Shown piece after piece: positions 1-9,570 of a stretch of DNA of 19,204 nt. Position numbers and translations under genes: made by a program. The notes below the pieces were generated by a model. That model had not been told where the DNA came from and did not search any database. It saw only the letters and a list, made by a program, of their open reading frames with translations. The stretch is from Zygnema cylindricum (taxonomy: Eukaryota > Streptophyta > Zygnematophyceae > Zygnematales > Zygnemataceae): positions 203,393 to 222,596 of the forward strand of contig JBBHKE010002234.1 in the NCBI GenBank assembly GCA_037447655.1, in the 5' to 3' direction. Position 1 is the first letter of the stretch. Every line of letters begins with the position of its first letter.

Positions 1-49
1 TATAGGCAAATAAGATTCTTACACTTTGATTCTTATCTTTTTTTTGCGT

Positions 50-660
50 TTAAGGATGCTTTCCTTTTTATTTTTAGTCTCAGATTCTTCGAATAGGTTT
101 TCAGTCTCGAACTCTCGAGTATCTTGTGAGTAGTCTGATGGGGATAATTGTGTAAAGGATATATATTGCTTTCAAATTCTCGAGTTTTTCCTTTCGTAGG
201 AATTTGCGTTTTTTTTCTATTCTTAGTTTCACATTCTTAGAATAAACGGATATTATGTGATGTTTTCAGCCTTGGAATCTCGAGTATCTAATGATTACCA
301 TTTTCCTTTAATGGGACCTATGCCTAAAGGATATATATTGCTTTCATTTGCTCGGGTTTTTCCTTGTTCAGTTTTTTGAGTTTTTATTTCTAGTTTTAGT
401 TCCAGATTCTTAGAATAATTGGATATTTTGTGATACTTTTCAGCCTCAAAAACTTGAGTACCTTGTGCATATTATTTCTCTGATGGTGATAATTGCTTGA
501 AGATGCATATCAGATGCTCAAATTTTTCCTTTTCCATAGTAATTTGCGTTTTTATTTCTATTTTTAGCCTCAGGTTCTTAGAATATGTTTATATTATTGT
601 GGTATTTTCATCCTCGAAAACTCTTCTATCTTATAAGTATTATTTTTACTAATGTGTCGG
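50..660 (+). repeat. Tandem array of about 170 bp, four degenerate copies, each holding a copy of micro-exon A
   Basis: The 21-nt exon copies start at 105, 270, 444 and 612 (spacings 165, 174, 168). The preceding CAGATTCTTAGAATA-like block recurs near 76, 225, 398 and 566. Encoded heptapeptides are SRTLEYL, PWNLEYL, PQKLEYL and PRKLFYL. Copies 1 and 3 keep both AG and GT; copy 2 lost the donor GT; copy 4 lost the acceptor AG. A GGATATATATTGCTTTCA block also recurs between copies. Confidence 0.75.
105..125 (+). pseudogene. PUMY: PUMY micro-exon A (SRTLEYL)
   Basis: A 21-nt segment lies between the acceptor ttttcag and the strong donor gtgagt. It encodes SRTLEYL, matching the family stretch (D)IxRTLEYLET. 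It joins in phase 0 to GAA ACC GAA at 2147, giving RTLEYLETEGV. The frame stays open upstream to another acceptor-like tttttag ending at 77, which would add SQILRIGFQ. That resembles the family KSILDIG, so the true exon may start at 78. It is the first of four tandem copies. Confidence 0.68.
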
Positions 661-786
661 ATGGGGTCGGAGAGGTACTCTGCTTATCTCTCTGTTATAG
701 TTATTAAACTCTAATTCGAGTGGATGTTGTTTTTGGGTTTTGACCCAAAATCATAAATTAGTGTGGATAATTCCCTTTAGTCGAGT

Positions 787-815
787 GGGGGGGGGGGGGG
801 GGGGGGGGGGGGGGG
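787..815 (+). repeat. Uninterrupted run of 29 G followed by more G-rich sequence
   Basis: Positions 787-815 are all G, followed by AGGGTGGGGAGGG to about 829. The strand could form a G-quadruplex. The length of such a homopolymer is rarely read accurately, so the true count is uncertain. Confidence 0.9.
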
Positions 816-1112
816 AGGGTGGGGAGGGTGTTGGAATTCTTCCTTTTTCTTCTTTGCTCCAAACTTAGCCAGCTATCCTTTAGTCCTAAATAACGCATGC
901 TTCTATTCCTAGATTCAGTTTCAGATTTGATTCTTATTTATCCTCTTTCATTTAGTGTATTTCAGTCCTCTGTTTTTAAATTCTTTCTACTTCTTCGAAA
1001 GGAAAAATTTGTCCTTTTCGTCATACTTTTGCAAGCGTCTAAGTGACTCTTCGGGATCTCGTGAACTGTAAACTAGACTTCCTAGATGTCACTTCGTGAC
1101 ACTTTAGTTTAC

Positions 1113-1383
1113 TACACCGGGAATCGCTATTTAGTGTTGAAGTTTTTTTTTCATCTCTTTAAGAAAATCTTTTCGCCATACACACTTTGTCCGATTGTCG
1201 ATCTGACGGTTGCGATCGAAAGGTACGATTGTCGATCTGACGGTTGCGATCAAAAGGTACAATTTTTAGCTTTTCGATTGGCCGGTCTCGAGATTGAAAA
1301 TTGGATAAAGTGTGTACAGAGAAAGATTGTTTAAAAAATGGCGAAAAAAAGTTAGTTAACACTAAATAGCGAGACACATTGTA
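1113..1383. mobile_element. Foldback MITE, family F1, copy 1
   Basis: The ends are TACACCGGGAATCGCTATTT and, inverted, AAATAGCGAGACACATTGTA. Long inner arms match one another: TACACACTTTGTCCGAT on the left against ATTGGATAAAGTGTGTACAG on the right, plus a GCGAAAA-type block. The TA at each edge fits a TA target duplication. It carries a 34-bp direct duplication (1193-1226 and 1227-1260) containing GATCTGACGGTTGCGAT. The same core recurs in the copies at 17511, 17824 and 19001. No transposase is present, so it is non-autonomous. Confidence 0.75.
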
Positions 1384-1514
1384 CGTTTAGTACCGATGTC
1401 TCATTAAAAAGTTACAATAATTTTTGTTACAATTCTAACTCTTAGTTGCCCCTCTTTTTAAAAACCTGCAATTTTGTACTTTTTCCGCTGCCATGACTTC
1501 TAATTCAATAGATT

Positions 1515-1565
1515 GAGGGAGGGAGGGAGGGAGGGAGGGAGGAGGGGGGGGGAGGGGGGGAGGGG
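1515..1565 (+). repeat. (GGGA)n purine tract
   Basis: The stretch is an almost pure G/A run of GGGA units that grades into longer G runs. Confidence 0.85.
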
Positions 1566-2146
1566 TATAGTTCGTGAGGATTAGGTTTTTCCTAGCGCAT
1601 ACAAGTTATTGTTGTGGCCGTTTCACTTTCAATTTCTAGATTTGCAAGTGGATAAAAATGTGACCTTTTCGGTCCAATGACTAATGGGGTATTTTCAGTA
1701 TCATATTTTCAAAATAAGTGGATGTATATTAATAATGTGATAAAATAATGTGGATATGTTTAGTGTTTTTTTTTTTCAAAATGACCAATATTTTTAAAAT
1801 AACAAGGTATATTACAATATGTTTAATGTGATATTTTTGAAGTAATTGGGATGTAGTGTTGATATTTTCTTGTAGGATTCGTAAATAACTGGATATAAAA
1901 TATAAAGTAATGTTTTCAGTTTAAAAAATTTGCTAAAAAAAAACTGATTTAATGTATTTTTTTCAGTGTTAGGAAAAACCCTAAAAAACCCTAAAAAACC
2001 TGGAAATCCTAAAATCGAACATCTTTCCTTAGAAACCCATGAAAAAAATTGTTCTCAAAATAAGTGGATGTAATGTGATAATTGAGAGGGAAGAAAAAAC
2101 TCTCCTTTTTATTTTATTTTGTTTATCATTTTTTATTTTATTTTAG

Positions 2147-2224
2147 GAAACCGAAGGAGTGACGGTGGTGGGATACGGTACTAATGATTTTCCGGCGTTT
2201 TTTAAACCAACCAGTGGATGCCAG
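2147..2224 (+). pseudogene. PUMY: PUMY exon B
   Basis: The exon has 26 codons after the acceptor tttattttag and ends before the donor gtggac. It reads ETEGVTVVGY, then GTNDFPAFFKPTSGCQ, close to the family block ETxGVxVxGYxTxxFPAFxxxxSGC. Both edges are phase 0. The frame is intact. Confidence 0.83.
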
Positions 2225-2465
2225 GTGGACTTTTTTGTTTTTTTCCTCTTTCTTTTGTCCTTTACACGTTCATAGTTTTGTCCCCTCTCTTTTTTTCTTG
2301 TCTTTTTCGTTCCCTTTGCCTTTTTTTTTTTCCGGCGTTTTTAGTGGATACCAGTTGAATTTTTTTTTTCTTTTTCCTCTTTTTTTTTGTCCTTTATACG
2401 TTACAGTTCTGTCCCCTCTTTCTTTTTCTTGTCTTTTTTGTTCCATTTTCCTTTTTTTTTCTTTC
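2188..2465 (+). repeat. 140-bp tandem duplication of the exon B 3' half and start of its intron
   Basis: TTCCGGCGTTTTT at 2190 recurs at 2330. It is followed by AGTGGATRCCAG, then by matching intron sequence (CTTTTTCCTC, GTCCTTTAYACGTT, GTCCCCTCT). The second copy lacks the KPT codons and reads CCAGTTGA in place of the CCAGGTGG donor, so it is not a usable exon end. Confidence 0.8.
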
Positions 2466-2798
2466 TTCGTTTTTCTAGTTTTATGTTTTTATATTTTTTC
2501 CTATATCAGTCTAATAATAGCAAGTTCCATTAAAAAAAAAAAATAGTTTTATTATTTATTGTGGCCATTTCTATGTTGTAGAAAACAGTTTTTTAATTTT
2601 CTTTGTACCAGGATTTGTGTTTTAGAAAATAGTTTTCCTTAACGTAGTCCTCGTCGTGAAAATAGTTCTTAAATAGTTTTTAAACAGTTTTTAAATAGGT
2701 TCTAAATAGGTTTTAAATGGTTTTTAAAACAGTTTTAAATAGGTTTTTTATAACTAATTCCGTTTTTTTTTTTTTTTTACTGTTTTTTTCCTCCTCAG

Positions 2799-2839
2799 GT
2801 TCCGTGGAGAGCCGATTCTCGATTCTATGCGTCTCATTG
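2799..2839 (+). pseudogene. PUMY: PUMY exon C, frameshifted
   Basis: It follows the acceptor cctcctcag. It starts in frame as VPWRADS, continuing SGCQ-VPWRADS like the family SGCxVPxRxDS. The end reads DSMRLI plus one base, in the next frame, before the donor gtcggt. That end joins properly to exon D to give DSMRLI-EANTRLGL. The two frames meet at a 7-bp direct repeat GATTCTC (2814-2820, repeated as GATTCTa), which suggests either a small duplication or a two-base loss. Confidence 0.68.
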
Positions 2840-2912
2840 GTCGGTTTTGTCTTTTTCTGCCATGGATTTTGTCTTATTCGTATATCATTATATATATAGA
2901 TTTTTTTATTTT

Positions 2913-2980
2913 GGGGGGGGAGTAGAGAGGCTGGAGGGAATGGAGGTGGAAGGGAGGGGAGGGAGGGGGGGGAGAGGGAG
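2913..2980 (+). repeat. G-rich purine tract in PUMY intron
   Basis: It is a run of eight G followed by GGAGGGA-type units down to GGGGGGGGAGAGGGAG. Confidence 0.8.
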
Positions 2981-3029
2981 TCAGAGAATCGTTTTGCCTT
3001 GCCATAGACTTTGTTTTTAGTTGTATATT

Positions 3030-3090
3030 TTTCTTTCTTTCTTTCTTTCTTTCTTTCTCGCTTTCTCTCTTTCTCTCTTTCTTTTTTTAA
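3030..3090 (+). repeat. (TTTC)n microsatellite
   Basis: CTTT units run from about 3030 and decay into CTCTTTCT before the first exon D-like copy. Confidence 0.88.
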
Positions 3091-3094
3091 TTTT

Positions 3095-3420
3095 CAACAG
3101 AAGCAAATACCCGTTTAGAAAGTGGAATGGTTATCCTTCTCCCTTTCTTTCCCTCTTTCTTTCTTTGTTTCTTTGGGATTTGATTATTTTTCTTTCTTTT
3201 CTTGTTCCTGTTTTTTTTTTTTTAGTTTTTACAGAAGAGAATACTCGATTAGGTCTCCAATGTGGAATGACTATCCTTCTTTCTTTCTTTCTTTGATAAA
3301 TGATTCTTTTCTTTTCTTGCTTTGATAATTGATTTTTTTTCGTTCTTTCCTTTTTTTTTCTGATACTATTTACAGAAGCGAATACCCGTTTAGGTCTCCA
3401 AAGTGGAATGATTATTTCCG
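3095..3420 (+). repeat. Three tandem copies of the exon D acceptor and 5' end
   Basis: ACAG followed by an AAGCGAATACCCGTTTAGG-like sequence occurs with exon starts at 3101, 3235 and 3376. Spacings are 134 and 141 bp, with pyrimidine tracts between copies. The first two copies read (x)ANTRLESGMVI and (x)ENTRLGLQCGMTI, then run into CTTT repeats. Only the third continues into the rest of the exon. Confidence 0.8.
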
Positions 3421-3496
3421 TCCCTATTCCGGCAGAAGAGACGAAAAATGGGTCTAAAGTGGAAATGGCCATTCAGACGGCTTTGGAGGAGGCTGA
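3376..3496 (+). pseudogene. PUMY: PUMY exon D
   Basis: The exon lies between the acceptor tatttacag and the donor gtgaga. It enters in phase 1 (one base in the previous exon, AA here) and leaves in phase 2. It reads EANTRLGLQSGM, IISVPIPAEETKNGSKV and EMAIQTALEEAE, matching the family AN-x-LxxxxGxxxxxPIPxE and the AIxxALxEAE helix. There is no internal stop. Confidence 0.82.
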
Positions 3497-4000
3497 GTGA
3501 GATCATTTTTGCCTTTTTTTTATCATTGTTATTATTGTTATTATTATTATTTTTATTATTTTTATTGTTGTCATTTTTATTATTTTTATTAATTTTGGGA
3601 TAAATTCGTTTTTTATTTTTGTTTTTTGTTCGTTCTGTGCTTGGGATGAGGCTGGGGAAGAACTTTTTTGCCTCTTTTTTTTTTATAGTTATTGTTCTTG
3701 TTGCTATTATTCTTCTTTTATTATTGTTGTTATTATTGTTGTTATTGTTATTTTTGTTATTTTTGTTGTTATTATCATTGTTTTTAGTATAGTCATTATT
3801 ATTATAATTGTTAAAGTTATTATATTATTATTACTATTATTATTTTCATTGTTATTATTATAGGCATTATTATGGGCATTATTATGGTTATTATACTTAT
3901 TATTATTATAATAGTAGATATTATTACTATTATTTTTGGTTATTAATTCTCTTTTTTTTTTTTTTTTTTATTTTGTGCTTTGGACGAGGATGAGTTTTTT
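3479..4000 (+). repeat. Degenerate copies of the exon D 3' end and donor, embedded in ATT/GTT repeats
   Basis: GCTTTGGAGGAGGCTGAGTG at 3480 recurs as TGCTTGGGATGAGGCTGGGG at 3638 and TGCTTTGGACGAGGATGAG at 3976. The first two are each followed by TTTTTTGCCTyTTTT and a TTATTG-type microsatellite (about 3510-3600 and 3684-3945). Only the first keeps GTGAG; the second has GGGGAA and the third GTTTTT. Confidence 0.68.
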
Positions 4001-4006
4001 TCTCAG

Positions 4007-4077
4007 AGTTAGTGAAATAAGGTTACCTTTTCTTCTTCAACGAATAAACAATTAAGTGGAGAGCCTCGTGGTTGCCA
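4007..4077 (+). pseudogene. PUMY: PUMY exon E remnant (PFLLQRIN)
   Basis: After tttctcag the frame completed by exon D's final GA reads E-VSEIRLPFLLQRINN and then a stop, followed by VESLVVA. The family has TPFLLxRxNELTGGxSLxAN here. The expected GAA is AA, bases are missing in the GG-x-SL stretch, and the position expected for a donor after GCC A reads TT. I infer an eroded exon. The polypyrimidine block starts about 15 nt later. Confidence 0.58.
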
Positions 4078-4090
4078 TTATCCTTATCTG

Positions 4091-4261
4091 CCTTGTCTCC
4101 CTCTCCTCCCCCCTCCGCCTCCTCCTCTCCCTCCTCCCCCTCCTTCCTTCTCCCTCCTTTTCATCCTCTCCTCACCTCCGCTCTCCTCCTCTCTTCTCCT
4201 CCTCTCTTCTCCTCCTCTCCCGCTCTCTTCCTCTTCCTCTCTCTCAGTCCCCCTTTCTTTT
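4091..4261 (+). repeat. Polypyrimidine tract, (CTCCTC)-rich
   Basis: About 170 nt of C/T with very few purines, built of CTCCTC, CTTCTCCTCC and CCCTCC units. Open frames through it are compositional artefacts. Confidence 0.88.
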
Positions 4262-4375
4262 TGGAAAATAAGTGAAAGAAGAGGTTTTTATGAGGATTTT
4301 TGGGAGATTTAGTGTGGGGATTAAGATTGAAAATGGGGCTTTTGGGTTTTGTTATGTGGGTCCTTTGTCGTGGTT

Positions 4376-4520
4376 TTTTCTTTTGTTTTTATTTTTTTGT
4401 TTTTGTTTTTTGTTTTCGTTTTTTGTTTTCGTTTTTTGTTTTCGTTTTTCATTTTTGTTTTCGTTTTTTGTTTTTTGTTCTTGGTTTTTGTGTTCGTTTC
4501 TGTTTTTGTTTTAATTTACA
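4376..4520 (+). repeat. T-rich repeat with 13-bp GTTTTCGTTTTTT units
   Basis: GTTTTCGTTTTTT recurs several times between about 4410 and 4480, within TTTTG runs. Confidence 0.8.
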
Positions 4521-4814
4521 CATTATTATCCTCATTAAAGCTTAATTGAAAATTACGATAAACCTTTTTTTTCTTAAAAAAAGGGTTTTTGACGGGTTTT
4601 TGGGGTTTTTTAGAAACAGTTTTAAGTCCATTTATATATGATATTAAATTTAGTAAAAATATTTTTTCAATTTCAATCAAAAAGTAAAAGTAGTAAAAAG
4701 TAAAGAAAAAAGTAAAGTAGTAAAATTTGTAAAAGTTGTAAACCGTTTTCTATTGTACAATTTTTCTTCAAGTTTTCCCTTTTTTTTTGTCTTTTTCTTT
4801 CACTCTGGCCTCAG

Positions 4815-4897
4815 ATATTGCTCTGGTAAAAAACAATGCGAAGGTAGGAGCTCAAATTAGTGTGGCTTTGGTAAAAAAATTAAAGCCTAAATTGTAA
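4815..4897 (+). pseudogene. PUMY: PUMY terminal exon F
   Basis: After ctggcctcag the exon starts AT ATT GCT CTG and reads (N)IALVKNNAKVGAQISVAL, then VKKLKPKL and TAA at 4895-4897. This matches the family C-terminus (NIALVxNNAxxGAxIAVxL). The exon is intact. The conserved Asn would be split across the exon E/F junction. Confidence 0.83.
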
Positions 4898-6312
<1,415 letters not shown>

Positions 6313-6383
6313 GAGGTTGTTTCGACCTACAATGTTCACCGAACAAAGCCTGACCTTTCTGTTCAACCATCCAGATTTGTCGC

Positions 6384-6660
6384 AGGGGGGAGGGGGGGGG
6401 GAGAGGGGGGGAGAGGGAGGGAGGGAGGGAGGGAGGGAGGGAGGGAGGGAGGAGGGAGAAGGGAGGAAGGGAGGGAGAAATGCGGGAGGGAGGGAGGGAG
6501 AAAAGGAGGGAGGGCTGAGTGAGGAGGGAGGGAGGGAGGGAGGGAGAAAGGAGGGAGGGAGAAAGGAGAGAGGGAGGGAGGGAGGGAGGAAGGAACGGAA
6601 GGAGTGGGGGGAGGGAGAGAGTGGGGAGAGGGGGAGAAAGGAGGGAAGGAGGCGAGGGGG
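6384..6660 (+). repeat. About 270-nt purine block of GGGA units, followed by a GA tract
   Basis: The strand is almost all G/A, mostly GGGA with GAAAGGAGGGAG blocks. A CTCTCTTTCTCCC stretch follows at about 6665-6697 and (GA)n at 6716-6748. Triplex or quadruplex formation is plausible. Long frames here on both strands are compositional. Confidence 0.92.
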
Positions 6661-6749
6661 CTGCCCTTTCTCTCTTTCTCCCTCCTTTTCTCTCTCTTGA
6701 CATTTGGGGAAGAGATAGAGAGAGAGAGAGTGTGAGAGAGAGAGGGGGT

Positions 6750-7080
6750 GAGATTCTCTCCCTCTTTAGGTCTCCCTCTACACATTTGAATTCATCTAGA
6801 CCCCTATTAATTATTGTCAATCCCTGGAGATGTTGATATATGTATTTGTCATTTTGTGCCTACCATTTAGATTTTACCGTTTTATTAAAGAAAAACAAAA
6901 CCGTTTAAACGAGCGTTTAATCAGCTTTTAACCGTTAAAACGCTTATTTTGTTTAACCATAGATGATGACATCACTGTCGGTCCGTTCATTGCGCAGTTT
7001 ATCCGAGAGTAATTACTGAACGGATTTTCCGCCGTTTGCCAGGCTGGCTTTTGTGCTGTTATGTTCACGTACTTATGTCT
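6750..7080. other. Intergenic, no recognised gene
   Basis: Unique sequence containing short inverted segments such as AACCGTTTAAACG and AACCGTTAAAACG near 6900-6945. I find no coding signal. Confidence 0.5.
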
Positions 7081-7322
7081 ATTGTACGGCTGTGTTTATT
7101 GTACGGGTGTGCTATATTGTACGGCTATGTATATTGTACGGTTATGTTTACTGTACGGTTGTGTATATTGTACGGCTCTGCTATATTGTACGGCTATGTT
7201 CACTGTACGACTGTGTTTATTGTACGGATATGCTATATTGTACGGCTGTGCTGGCTGTACGGTAATGTTTACTCTATGGCTGTGTTTATTGTACGGCTCT
7301 GCTCTGCTGTACGGTTGTGTTT
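7081..7322 (+). repeat. GTACGG minisatellite, about 14 units of 16-19 bp
   Basis: ATTGTACGGCTGTGTTT-like units run head to tail for about 240 bp, with lengths of 16-19 bp. The open frames through it (YCTAMYIVRL-type repeats) are by-products. It ends about 1.25 kb before the HMGR start codon. Confidence 0.9.
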
Positions 7323-8569
7323 AGGAGTACAGTACTGTTGCTGTCGTGCTGTGGCTTATGTGGGTGCCGTGTGTCACACGGAAAGCGAATGACGATGAAC
7401 ATCGTCGACGTCTGTTGGCGACCGAGGCAGTTCCTAACTTCTATTGGCCGTTGAAGTGTCTGCTGTATTAGATTCATCCAGCGGTGTGGAGTACTGAGAC
7501 AGAATTGACGGTCGACATTCCTCAATTTTGGGCCTTTAAAAGCTGACACGCGTGCGACAAAGAATGCCTATATTTTTCACTCGTGCAAACGCTGTCGGTG
7601 CGCCCATAAAAACGCTTCCGAAAGCGGTCAGAATTCTGTCAGTGGCTGTTTCCCTTGCAGCTGACACGCGTAACGCCTGACCTATTGCCAGCAAATTTTG
7701 GCAGATCCCACCAGCGAACTTTTATGAGCAAGACCATTTTTTCAGGAACTGGATTTATAACAGCCAGCATGTATCGTATCCTAGATTTATAAATCCACAC
7801 TAAAACATTTTAAATATATGTGCGGACGAGACGTGTTCACGATGTCCGCGACAAGTTCATTACAATACACGGTAGTAGCTGTAGATAGTACAATAGCCAA
7901 GCCATAATTGGACAAACCAATAATTATCTTTGCAAGTGACGAATGAGGACAAAGAAAAACTAGATCTAACCTTTCTTCGTTTTACATGGGATTTGTACCC
8001 GTGTTTCGTCGCTGTCCTTTTCTGACGTACTGTAAGTTGTAACCTCGTTCAAAACGTGCGAAAATTCTAATGCGGTGTCGCATTGAAACGTAAATTTTCC
8101 AGTGGCCGTTTCACAACGCGGCAAGGAACTGTAGCAGGCAAATTCATTTTTTTTAACTGTGAAAACTGCCACGCGGCAATGCTGATTTCGTGCGACATAT
8201 ATATCAAATGTCCGTACTCTTTAAACTTTGAGTGCAAGTACAGTACAGTACAGTACTGTACTGAACTTCCAAAAATCATCAGGAAATTAGAACTGCAGCT
8301 GACTGTTCAGAACCTCAGCTGTCACAGACATGGCTCCGCTTGCAAATTCAAAGAAGATGCAATAACTTTGAAACTGCAGTAGAGGTTTAGAGTTTTCCTT
8401 GCATTTTACGTTTGTGTGTATCAAGTACGATAGTGTTTAATAAGAGGTCTACGAGATTTTGCAATATTGTTGTGAAACCTTAGTAAAACCTTTGTTCTCA
8501 ACTTGTCTCTTTTGTTAATAAATAATCTTAAACCACGCCAGCTTCTGAATATCATATAGAGGTTATATT
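7323..8569 (+). promoter_or_regulatory. 5' flank of HMGR (promoter and leader not delimited)
   Basis: The region is non-repetitive and more GC-balanced than the rest of the intergenic DNA. A 13-bp direct repeat AGCTGACACGCGT lies at 7541-7553 and 7659-7671. A perfect 18-bp palindrome occupies 8246-8263. A weak TATA-like ACATATATATC lies near 8195. I cannot place the transcription start or rule out a leader intron. Confidence 0.4.
8246..8263. repeat. Perfect 18-bp palindrome CAGTACAGTACTGTACTG
   Basis: Each base pairs around the centre GT|AC (8254/8255), and the symmetry stops at 8245/8264. It sits 307 bp upstream of the HMGR ATG. Its inner 14 bp also flank a MITE near 17511 in split form. 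Confidence 0.95.
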
Positions 8570-9570
8570 ATGGCATTAGCTTACAGTGGTGTGACTCAAA
8601 GACGATCCTCAGGAAAACCTCTCAAGGGAGAAAGTTTGGAAGGTTTAGAACAAGATCCGAAAGGCAAATCAAGAAAATTGAAAGCCAGTGACGGTTTACC
8701 GTTACCTTTGTGGTTAACAAATTTGTTTTTTGGCAGTTTGTTTGTAATCGCTTCTTATTATCTTCTCCGACGGTGGCGTGAGAAAATTGGAGCTTCGGAG
8801 AAGCTTCACATTCTTTCCTGGGGAGAAATACTTGCAGCAGTTTCTGCTTTGGCCTCTTTTGTTTATTTGATTGGTTTTTGTGGTATCGGTTATGTACAAA
8901 ACTCCATCGGATCGGGTATGGATCATTCAGAATCAGATGAAGAACGTGAAGACATGACAAATGTGACTAATGTCACATCTGTACGATCATCTCATGATCA
9001 TGATCGTTCATCTGTTTTGAAGCAGAATCAGTCTATTCCGAGAGCTCAAATAAAACTGGATGGCAAATGTTTGAAAGATTTGGACGATGAAGAATTGGCA
9101 ATGGCTGTATATAACGGCCAAGTGGCATCTCATTCGCTCGAATCAGAGCTTGACGATTGTTACAGGGCAGTTGTTGTACGACGGAGGGCAGTAGAACTGA
9201 AAACTGGCGTTTCTTTGGACGGTTTACCAGTAAATGGTTACGATTATTCTCCAGTTGTAGGAGCTTGCTGCGAAATGGTTATTGGTCATGTTCAGATTCC
9301 TGTAGGAGTTGCTGGTCCTTTACTTTTAGATGGTAAAGAATACACTGTTCCTATGGCTACCACTGAAGGTTGTCTTGTTGCAAGTACAAATAGAGGTTGT
9401 AAAGCGATTTTATTGTCTGGAGGAGCAAATACAGTTTTGCTAAGGGATGGCATGACAAGAGCACCGGTTGTTCGGTTCAATACTGCAAGACGAGCCGCAG
9501 ATCTTAAACTTTTTCTGGAAGATAAAAGCAATTTCCGTACTGTGGCTGAGGAGTTCAATGCAATGAGCAG
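8570..9570 (+). CDS. HMGR: HMGR exon 1
   Basis: It encodes residues 1-333 plus two bases of Arg334 and ends AATGAGCAG before the donor gtaata (phase 2). It covers the membrane region, the linker and the first part of the catalytic domain including Glu266. Confidence 0.96.

Larger units (their letters stand above)
126..2146 (+). other. PUMY intron between exons A and B
   Basis: It runs from gtgagt at 126 to ttttag at 2146, about 2 kb. It holds the remaining micro-exon copies, a 29-nt G run, a 271-bp foldback element, a GGGA tract and a short run of AAACCCTAAA-like sequence near 1976-2010. I see no other coding segment in it. Confidence 0.6.
78..4897 (+). pseudogene. PUMY: Pseudouridine-5'-phosphate glycosidase (PUMY/PsuG/IndA family), 3' part of a multi-exon gene, probably decayed
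   Basis: The family reversibly cleaves pseudouridine 5'-phosphate to uracil and ribose 5-phosphate in pseudouridine breakdown; the plant enzyme works with a pseudouridine kinase. I assembled exons from motifs and splice sites: 105-125 (perhaps from 78), 2147-2224, 2799-2839, 3376-3496, about 4007-4077 and 4815-4897. In order they give RTLEYL, ETEGVTVVGY, FPAFFKPTSGCQ, VPWRADS, SMRLI, EANTRLGLQSGM, VPIPAE, PFLLQRIN and the C-terminus NIALVKNNAKVGAQISVAL, which is the family's C-terminal order. The N-terminal half lies before the window. Exon 2799-2839 is one base out of frame; exon 4007-4077 has a stop, lost bases in the expected ELSGGES stretch and no GT donor. Those breaks point to a pseudogene, but the surrounding homopolymers make sequencing error possible. 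Family call firm; status uncertain. Confidence 0.78.

Noticed and set aside
2184-3472. Phe/Ser/Leu-rich frames and the minus-strand frame at 3131-3472
   Set aside because: They follow T-rich intron tracts or read antisense to PUMY exons B and D.
4056-4549. Leu/Ser/Pro-rich and Phe/Val-rich frames
   Set aside because: They translate polypyrimidine and TTTTG repeats; no gene structure surrounds them.
7036-7392. Overlapping frames in the GTACGG array (CTAMYIVRLC-like repeats)
   Set aside because: All three frames are open because the array lacks stops, as expected for a minisatellite rather than a repeat protein.
8622-8960. Minus-strand frames over HMGR exon 1 (also 9292-9702 and 11074-11520)
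   Set aside because: They are antisense shadows of the HMGR exons.
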